In this document: one piece after another, positions 58,628-64,000 of the stretch
Layout: each line of letters opens with the position of its first letter
Position numbering within the stretch: the first letter of the stretch is position 1
From: DDH964 sp963806685
GTDB lineage: Bacteria > Desulfobacterota > Desulfuromonadia > Desulfuromonadales > DDH964
DNA: 64,000 nucleotides
Assembly: GCA_963806685.1 (NCBI GenBank)
Contig: CAWDZB010000003.1
Span: forward strand, 186,001 to 250,000
Direction: 5' to 3'
The notes under the pieces: model-generated
What the model was told of the DNA's origin: nothing
Database searches by the model: none
What the model saw: only the letters and a program-made list of their open reading frames with translations
Program-made: the position numbers and the translations under genes

Positions 58628-59836
58628 ATGGCGGCCTGCGCCGAACGCATCCCGCGCCGGATTCTTCCGGTCATCGTTCTTGCCCAGTTCGCCGGCACCT
58701 CCCTGTGGTTCGCCAGCAATGCGGTAATGGGGGATCTGCAGCGGCAATGGCAGCTGCCCGCCAGCGCTCTCGGGACGATGACCTCGGCGGTGCAGTTCGG
58801 CTTCATCGCCGGTACTCTCTGTTTCGCCTGGTTCGCCTGGGCCGACCGCTTTTCCCCCCGGCTGCTGTTCCTGGTCTCGGCGCTGTTCGGGGCCATTGCC
58901 AATCTGCTGGTCTGGCTCGCCGCCACGGGCTCCCCTCCCTTCTTCTTTGCCGTTTTTTTACCGGGTTTTTCCTGGCCGGCATCTATCCGGTCGGGATGAA
59001 GATAACCGTCGCCTGGTATCGCCAGGGGGTCGGCCGGGCGATCGGCTACCTGGTCGGGGCGCTGGTTCTGGGCACCGCCTTCCCCCACCTGCTGCGCGCC
59101 CTCGGCCAGGCCTTCCCCTGGCCGGCGGTGATCGCCGCCAGTTCGGCGGTGGCGGTGGCGGGCGGGGTGCTCCTCTACCTGCTGGTTCCCGATGGCCCCC
59201 ATCTCCCCCCCGGCCGGCGCCTGCAGCCCGGCGCTCTGCGGGCGGTGATCCGCTGCCCCGATTTCCGCCGCGCCAGCTTCGCCTATTTCGGCCACCAGTG
59301 GGAACTCTACGCCCTCTGGACCTTCGTCCCGGCGCTGTTGGCGGCCTATGCGCAGAGCCGGAGCCTGGCCGGGTTTCCGGTTTCCCTCTGGTCCTTTTTC
59401 ATCATCGGCGCCGGTGCCGCCGGCTGCGTCGTGCGGCGGCATCGTTTCGCGCCACGTCGGCAGCCTGGCGGTCGCCTTCGCCCAGTTGGCGATTTCCGGG
59501 TCGTGCTGTCTGCTCGTCCCGCTGGCCTTTCACCTGCCGCCCGGCCTGTTTCTCACCTTCCTGCTGGTCTGGGGGGTCGCCGTGGTCGGCGATTCCCCCC
59601 AGTACTCGGCCCTCTCCGCCCGCACCGCTCCGCCGGAGCAGGTCGGCTCGGCGCTCACCCTGATGAATTGCGTGGGTTTCGCCGTTACCATCGGCAGCAT
59701 CCAGCTGCTGGCCCATCTGATGGGGCGCCTGCCGCTCCCCGAGCTCCTGCCGTTGCTCGCCTTCGGCCCCCTTTTCGGCCTGCGGCAGCTCTGGTACCTG
59801 GGGCGGGGAGAAGGCGCGGCACACCTCGGCCGCTGA
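58628..59836 (+). pseudogene. MFS transporter with two frameshifts
   Basis: Three successive frames together spell a 402-residue major facilitator protein: LAQFAGTSLWFASNAVMGDL...FAWFAWADRFSPR (frame 1), FFTGFFLAGIYPVGMKITVAWYRQGVGRAIGY... (frame 2), and GGIVSRHVGSLAVAFAQLAI...GSALTLMNCVGFAVTI (frame 3). The first break is at the C-plus-seven-T run near 58953-58961 (one base lost), the second near 59424-59432 (one base gained); the two cancel, so total length is a whole number of codons. Family motifs between helices 2 and 3 and the conserved GSALTLMN region remain intact. The substrate is unknown. Sequencing error or recent decay are both possible. The start is uncertain. Confidence 0.7.
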
Positions 59837-59897
59837 ACGGCCGCCCGGGGCCACGCCGCACCGGCCGACCCCAACTCTTTCAAGTCGAGATCCGTCG

Positions 59898-60443
59898 ATG
59901 AATGAATCCAGCGTCAGTGTCGGCCTCATCGATCCGAAAAGTCCGGCCAACGTCGGGGCGGTCCTGCGCGCCGCCGGCTGTTTTCGCGTCGACGCGGTCT
60001 TTTACACCGGGCAACGCTATGCCCGCTCCGCCAGGTTCCATACCGACACCCAAGGCGCCAGCCGGACGATTCCCTTGACCGGGGTCGCAAGCCTTGTGGA
60101 CATCCTGCCGGAAGGGGTGAAGCTGGTCTGCGTCGAACTGGTCGAGGGGGCGATCCCCCTCCCCGCATTCCGGCACCCGGACCGGGCCTTGTACGTTTTT
60201 GGCCCGGAAGACGGCACGCTCAGGCAGGATCTCATCGACCGGGCCGATGCCGTCGTCTACCTGCCCACCAGGGGTTGTCTGAACCTTGCGGCCACGGTCA
60301 ATGTCGTGCTCTATGATCGGCTGGCCAAATCCAGTTCGGCCCTTGCCAATGACGAGTTGATTCGGCAAAGCCGGGATAACAATAACCGGTTGAAAGTCAG
60401 GTCCAATCCCGGAACTCGAGCCGAGCCCGGAAAGAAGAACTGA
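59898..60443 (+). CDS. SPOUT (TrmH-type) RNA methyltransferase
   Basis: The 181-residue protein has the three SpoU motifs: motif 1 PANVGAVLRAAGCF with the catalytic Asn/Arg, motif 2 LYVFGPEDGTL, and motif 3 VVYLPTRGCLNLAATVNVVLYDRL (in parts). Such knotted enzymes 2'-O-methylate tRNA or rRNA with SAM. Lack of an N-terminal extension places it with small TrmH-like members; the target base is unknown. A charged, probably disordered tail (about 150-181) follows. The gene has a weak ribosome binding site and may depend on the upstream transporter's transcript. Confidence 0.85.
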   Translation: MNESSVSVGLIDPKSPANVGAVLRAAGCFRVDAVFYTGQRYARSARFHTDTQGASRTIPLTGVASLVDILPEGVKLVCVELVEGAIPLPAFRHPDRALYVFGPEDGTLRQDLIDRADAVVYLPTRGCLNLAATVNVVLYDRLAKSSSALANDELIRQSRDNNNRLKVRSNPGTRAEPGKKN

Positions 60444-60576
60444 AGGGGCAGGTCTCGCCGCGACGGGATCATTGTCGGGGCGAAGCCCCACGCTGATCAC
60501 ACCCGGTGCCCGGAACCGGAAGAGGCGCTTGCGAGGTTCCCGGATCGGCTCAACAAGATTTTCTGCAGGTTAAACG

Positions 60577-60614
60577 AATGAACTACCCCGCAGCAAGCCG
60601 CGGGGTAGTTCATT
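60577..60614. repeat. Perfect 15-bp inverted repeat (REP-like)
   Basis: AATGAACTACCCCGC (60577-60591) and its exact reverse complement (60600-60614) flank the loop AGCAAGCC. There is no T-run, so it is a poor terminator. Its GC-rich core and position between genes resemble REP/RAYT-type palindromes. The rest of 60444-60748 shows no gene. Confidence 0.55.
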
Positions 60615-60748
60615 ATGGACTGCCGTTCCCGCGCGGGTCATGTCTCCACCGGCTGCTGAGCCCAAAGGTGAATCCACTATGCCGCTGCAGTTGGAATCCG
60701 CCGATTCCTTTGCCTTTTTTGACCCTTCCCCGGGACTGGACGTTTTTT

Positions 60749-62431
60749 TTATTCCACGGTCTCCATCTGCGTGAATTTCCTGCCGAGCAGGGAGGCGATC
60801 ACCACCAGGGAGGTGGAGATGAAGATCATGATCATCCCCAGGGCCGAGAGTTTGCCCCACAGGCCGTCCTCGGAGAAACGCAGGATCTGCACCGCCAGCA
60901 CCTCCGAGCCGGGGCGGGAGAGGACCACCGAGAGGGTCAGCTCGCGCACGAACATGGTGGCCATGAGGATCCAGCCGGAGACGATGCCGGGGATCAGCAG
61001 GGGGATGATGATCCGGCGCATGGTGTAGAAGGGGCTGCCGCCGCAAACCCGGGAGGATTCCTCCAGGTGGCTGTGAATCTGAACGAAGGCGCTCGACAGG
61101 GGCCGGATGCCGTAGGGGAGGTAGGTGGCGATGTAGCCGATCAACAGCGCCCAGATGGTGGCGTACAGGGGCGTGCGGACGAAAAACCACATGAATCCCA
61201 CCCCGATGACGATGCCGGGGAAGGAGAAGGAGAGAAAACTCAGCGACTCCAGGATCCCCGATGCCCGGGTGCGCACCTTGACGATGACGTAGGAGACGAA
61301 GATCGAAAGGATGACCCCAAGGGTCGCCCCCACCAGGCCGAGGGTGACGCTGTTGCGCAGCGCCAGCAGGGAGATCGGGTCCTTGAGCACCTCATACCAG
61401 TTCTTCCAGCTCATGAGCGAAAACGCTCGGGCACTCGGCACCATGGCGTAGGGGACCAGGGAGGTGTAGAAGAGCACCACCACCGGCAGTACAATCAGCA
61501 CCAGGGAAAGCAGTCCGACGATGGCGAACAGGGGGTACTTGGACCTTTTTAGATCGATCTGGGTCGGCTTGAATCCCCGGCTCGAGATGGTGACGTAGCG
61601 ACTGCTCTCCGAGGTCAGGTAGCGGTAGAGGTAGATCAGCAGGACCGAGGCAGCCAGGGCGCTCATGCCGATGGCCGAGGCCTTGCCGTAGTCGGCGGAG
61701 AAGCCGGTGGAGATGACCCGGTAGATGTGGGTGGAGAGGACGTAGATCCGCCCCGGGATGCCGATGACCGAAGGCACCGCGAAGGAGGCCAGGCTGCGTA
61801 CCACCACCAGGATCGCCGAAGCCAGGATGGCGGGACGCAGTACCGGCAGGGTCACCCGGGTCAGGGTGCGCAGGTTCGACGCCCCGCAGACCTTGGAGGA
61901 TTCCTCCAGGGCGACGTCGAAGGATCTCATGGCCGGGGCGATGATCAGGTAGGCGATGGGCAGGTCGAGCAGCCCCTCGACCAGGATCATCCCGGGCAGG
62001 GAATAGATGTTGAACAGGGCTCTCGGCAGACCGACCCCCTCCATCAGCCAGCGGTTCAGGATGCCGTTGCTGGGATTGAGCAGCAGCACCCAGCTCACCG
62101 CGAACAGGATGTGCGGGATCATCATCGGGATGATGGAGATGACCCCGAACAGGAACTTGCCGGGGATGTTGGTGCGGGTGTTGACGTAGGCCAGAAAGAG
62201 TGCCAGGGAGGTCGCCACCAGCGCCGAGCCGACGGTGAAGATCGCCGTATTGACAAGGATGCCGGCAAAGGCCGGGTCGGTGTAGGCCGCGACGTACTTC
62301 TCCACGGTGAAGCGGCCGAAGGTGCCGAACCCCTGCGAGAAGCTGCCGATGACCAGCATCACCACGGGGCAGACGGTCAGAAAGCCGACGATGAGGATCA
62401 GCGTTGGGGTGAGGGGCGGTTTCCTGAACAT
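60749..62431 (-). CDS. Iron(III)-type ABC transporter, fused double permease
   Basis: The 560-residue protein has about twelve membrane helices in two halves, each with a BPD_transp_1 EAA loop: EESSKVCGASNLRTLTRVTLPVLRP in the first half and EESSRVCGGSPFYTMRRIIIPLLIPG in the second (both read as shorter parts). This is the FbpB/SfuB-type fused permease of iron(III) or related (thiamine, phosphonate) importers. It is preceded by the ATPase and, upstream of that, the binding-protein gene, so the operon order is SBP, ATPase, permease on the minus strand. The gap to the ATPase stop is seven bases. Confidence 0.9.
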   Translation of the reverse strand: MFRKPPLTPTLILIVGFLTVCPVVMLVIGSFSQGFGTFGRFTVEKYVAAYTDPAFAGILVNTAIFTVGSALVATSLALFLAYVNTRTNIPGKFLFGVISIIPMMIPHILFAVSWVLLLNPSNGILNRWLMEGVGLPRALFNIYSLPGMILVEGLLDLPIAYLIIAPAMRSFDVALEESSKVCGASNLRTLTRVTLPVLRPAILASAILVVVRSLASFAVPSVIGIPGRIYVLSTHIYRVISTGFSADYGKASAIGMSALAASVLLIYLYRYLTSESSRYVTISSRGFKPTQIDLKRSKYPLFAIVGLLSLVLIVLPVVVLFYTSLVPYAMVPSARAFSLMSWKNWYEVLKDPISLLALRNSVTLGLVGATLGVILSIFVSYVIVKVRTRASGILESLSFLSFSFPGIVIGVGFMWFFVRTPLYATIWALLIGYIATYLPYGIRPLSSAFVQIHSHLEESSRVCGGSPFYTMRRIIIPLLIPGIVSGWILMATMFVRELTLSVVLSRPGSEVLAVQILRFSEDGLWGKLSALGMIMIFISTSLVVIASLLGRKFTQMETVE

Positions 62432-62438
62432 TAGGTGC

Positions 62439-63521
62439 CTAGGCTGAAAGCAGGAAGCAGTGGTCGGGGTCGAAGCTGATTTGAATTTCGTCCCCTTCGG
62501 CGAGATCGGCGGTGGGGGTGATGGTGGTGGTGAGCAGCCGGGTTCCCACCCGGATATCCCCCTCGTAGGCCTCGCCGACGAAGACCAGGGTTTCCACCTT
62601 GCCCCGGAACAGGTTGCGCGCCTTTTCCTTTCCCGCCAGGCTGATGAATTCGGGACGCACGCAAAGCATCGCCTCGTTGCCGGGCACCAGGCCGTGGCTG
62701 TTGAGGCCGAGGATGGGCCCGATTTCCGAATCGACGACCGCGTGGCCGTTCTCCAGCGCCGTGACCTTCCCCGGAATCAGGTTGGCGCGGCCGATGAAAT
62801 CGGCCACGAAGCGGTGGTCGGCGTTGAAATAGATCTTTTTCGGGTCGCCGATCTCGATGATGCGCCCCTCCCGCATCACCGCTATTTCATCCGAGAGGGC
62901 CAGCGCCTCGACGCGGTCGTGGGTCACGTAGACCGCGGTGATCTGCAGCTCGGACAGAAACCGGCGCAGTTCCTTGCGCGTCTCCTCCCGGAGCTTGGCG
63001 TCGAGGTTGCTCAGCGGCTCGTCGAAGAGGATGACCTTGGGCTCGGCCACCAGGGCCCGGGCCAGGGCGACCCGCTGCTGCTGGCCGCCGCTCAGTTTGG
63101 TCGCCGGCCGGTTTTCGAAGCCCTCCATTTGCACGAACTTGAGGGTCCGGGCCACCCGGCTGCGGATTTCATCGCGGGGCATTTTGCGGTTCTGCAGGGG
63201 ATAGGCGACGTTGTTGAAAACGTTCATGTGCGGCCAGATGGCGTAGGTCTGGAAGACCATGCCGAGCCCCCGCTTCTCCGGCGGCACGAAGATCTTTTTT
63301 TCCCGCGACCAGACGATCTCCTCGCCGATGGCGATCTCGCCGGCGTCCGGGGTCTCGAGACCGACGATGCAGCGCAGCAGGGTGGTTTTGCCACAGCCGC
63401 TCGGACCGAGCAGGGTGAAGATCCGGTTGGCGGGGATGGTCAGGTCGACCCGGTCCACCGCCCGGATCTCTTTCCCCTCGGAATGGTAGATTTTGCTCAG
63501 GCCGTCGATGCGGATTTCCAT
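62439..63521 (-). CDS. Iron(III)-type ABC transporter ATPase
   Basis: The 360-residue ATPase has Walker A LLGPSGCGKTTLL, Q-loop VFQTYAIWPHMNV, signature LSGGQQQRVALARALV, Walker B VILFDEPLSNLDA and switch His in YVTHDRVEAL. A C-terminal TOBE/OB regulatory domain (about 235-360) follows, as in FbpC, PotA and CysA. ATG at 63521 is chosen because the family N-terminus MEIRIDGLSKIY starts there behind GAGG; upstream in-frame starts are Pro/Ser-rich and unconserved. It energises the fused permease encoded just downstream. Confidence 0.92.
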   Translation of the reverse strand: MEIRIDGLSKIYHSEGKEIRAVDRVDLTIPANRIFTLLGPSGCGKTTLLRCIVGLETPDAGEIAIGEEIVWSREKKIFVPPEKRGLGMVFQTYAIWPHMNVFNNVAYPLQNRKMPRDEIRSRVARTLKFVQMEGFENRPATKLSGGQQQRVALARALVAEPKVILFDEPLSNLDAKLREETRKELRRFLSELQITAVYVTHDRVEALALSDEIAVMREGRIIEIGDPKKIYFNADHRFVADFIGRANLIPGKVTALENGHAVVDSEIGPILGLNSHGLVPGNEAMLCVRPEFISLAGKEKARNLFRGKVETLVFVGEAYEGDIRVGTRLLTTTITPTADLAEGDEIQISFDPDHCFLLSA

Positions 63522-63573
63522 GGGGCCTCGAAAAGTGCCGGGGCCGCTGGGTGCGGCCCCGGTGCGTGCAGGT

Positions 63574-64000
63574 TTACTTGGCGAAGAAGATCTCCCTGAA
63601 CTTGTCGCCCCAGGAGCGGATCTCATCATCCGAAAGATCACGGATAGGCAGGACTTTGGCCTTGTCGATGCCGTCGATGGGGGGAAAGACGCCGGGAGCG
63701 AGCACGTATTCGCCCACCTTGTCGGCCAGCATCTTCATGGCGTCGCGCGACAGCCAGTAGTCCATGAAGACCCTGGCGGCCTCGGGGTGGGGCGCCTTGG
63801 CGGCGATGGCGATCCCCCGCGGCGTGCCGAGCAGGGTGCCCACCCGGGCCCAGTCGAGGGGCGCCGGAGCGTGGGTGATGATGTACTTGGGCATGGAAAT
63901 GGCCAGCAGTTTTTCACCGCTTTCCACCGGCGCCGGCGAGGGGCCGAAGGACTTGACGAACATCGGTTTGTTGGCGGCGAGTCCCTTGACGAAAGTCATC
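63574..64000 (-). CDS. ABC transporter solute-binding protein, C-terminal part
   Basis: The last 141 residues of a periplasmic binding protein; the 5' part lies beyond the window. Segments ARVGTLLGTPRGIAIAAKAPHPEAARVFMDYWLS (in parts) and SRDAMKMLADKVGEYVL match the FbpA/AfuA-type iron(III) and related binding-protein family. With the ATPase and double permease it completes an importer. The solute cannot be named without the binding-site residues, which lie outside the window. Confidence 0.85.
   Translation of the reverse strand, partial: MTFVKGLAANKPMFVKSFGPSPAPVESGEKLLAISMPKYIITHAPAPLDWARVGTLLGTPRGIAIAAKAPHPEAARVFMDYWLSRDAMKMLADKVGEYVLAPGVFPPIDGIDKAKVLPIRDLSDDEIRSWGDKFREIFFAK

Noticed and set aside
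1..64000. tRNA, rRNA, CRISPR arrays, complete insertion sequences or prophage genes
   Set aside because: None was recognised on reading both strands; no regularly spaced repeats and no transposase or integrase motifs were seen.

Overview
The window is high-GC bacterial chromosome with gene content typical of the Desulfuromonadales (Geobacter/Desulfuromonas relatives). Pointers are a four-subunit 2-oxoglutarate:ferredoxin oxidoreductase beside malate dehydrogenase and a monomeric-type isocitrate dehydrogenase, AcnB, an eight-haem c-type cytochrome of the HAO family, many GGDEF/PilZ/cyclase signalling proteins and a Gcw_chp-type porin-like protein. This is inference from gene content; no rRNA, tRNA or CRISPR array was seen.

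Layout. 1-3205: 3' end of fusA, a SPOR-like membrane protein, a Leu-rich protein of unknown role and a receiver-PilZ regulator. 3325-5988: octahaem cytochrome behind an FNR-type box, a 49-aa zinc ribbon, a DUF502 protein. 6346-14826: acyl-CoA ligase, M24 peptidase, PAS-GGDEF cyclase, a phosphoribosyltransferase, then a minus-strand group (rhomboid, YbaK deacylase, Sir2, nicotinate phosphoribosyltransferase) with an NAD-metabolism flavour. 15083-20054: aldehyde dehydrogenase, DUF2059, DUF202, SDR, TraB, small protein. 20494-24991: nitrogen block with a GAF-PAS kinase, PII and ammonium channel, two GG-N10-GC (sigma-54 type) promoters and a terminator-bearing leader. 25094-29383: RlmN-like radical SAM protein, CysZ-like protein and IMPase with overlapping ends, two small genes, fructose bisphosphatase. 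29455-35737: korDABC, mdh and a frameshifted icd. 36092-48246: LysM lipoprotein, then a minus-strand train comEC, receiver-GGDEF, TPR, adenylate cyclase, hisS, aspS. 48412-53043: ABC-F ATPase and acnB. 53175-56715: AT-richer island with a PD-(D/E)XK protein and three small lipoproteins. 57139-64000: SRPBCC, glutaredoxin, a Cys-rich small protein, a frameshifted MFS transporter, an RNA methyltransferase and an iron-type ABC transporter whose binding protein runs off the window.

How they fit together. AcnB, Icd, Kor and Mdh are four enzymes of the oxidative TCA branch. The promoters of icd and acnB carry the same 17-bp palindrome pattern (TTGTATACAGTATACAA), and a weaker copy lies upstream of kor, which suggests one repressor for the cycle. 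The kinase-PII-AmtB block looks controlled by sigma-54 and by antitermination in the PII leader. Several single-base frameshifts (icd, glutaredoxin leader, MFS twice) suggest that the assembly carries indel errors, or that these genes have recently decayed.
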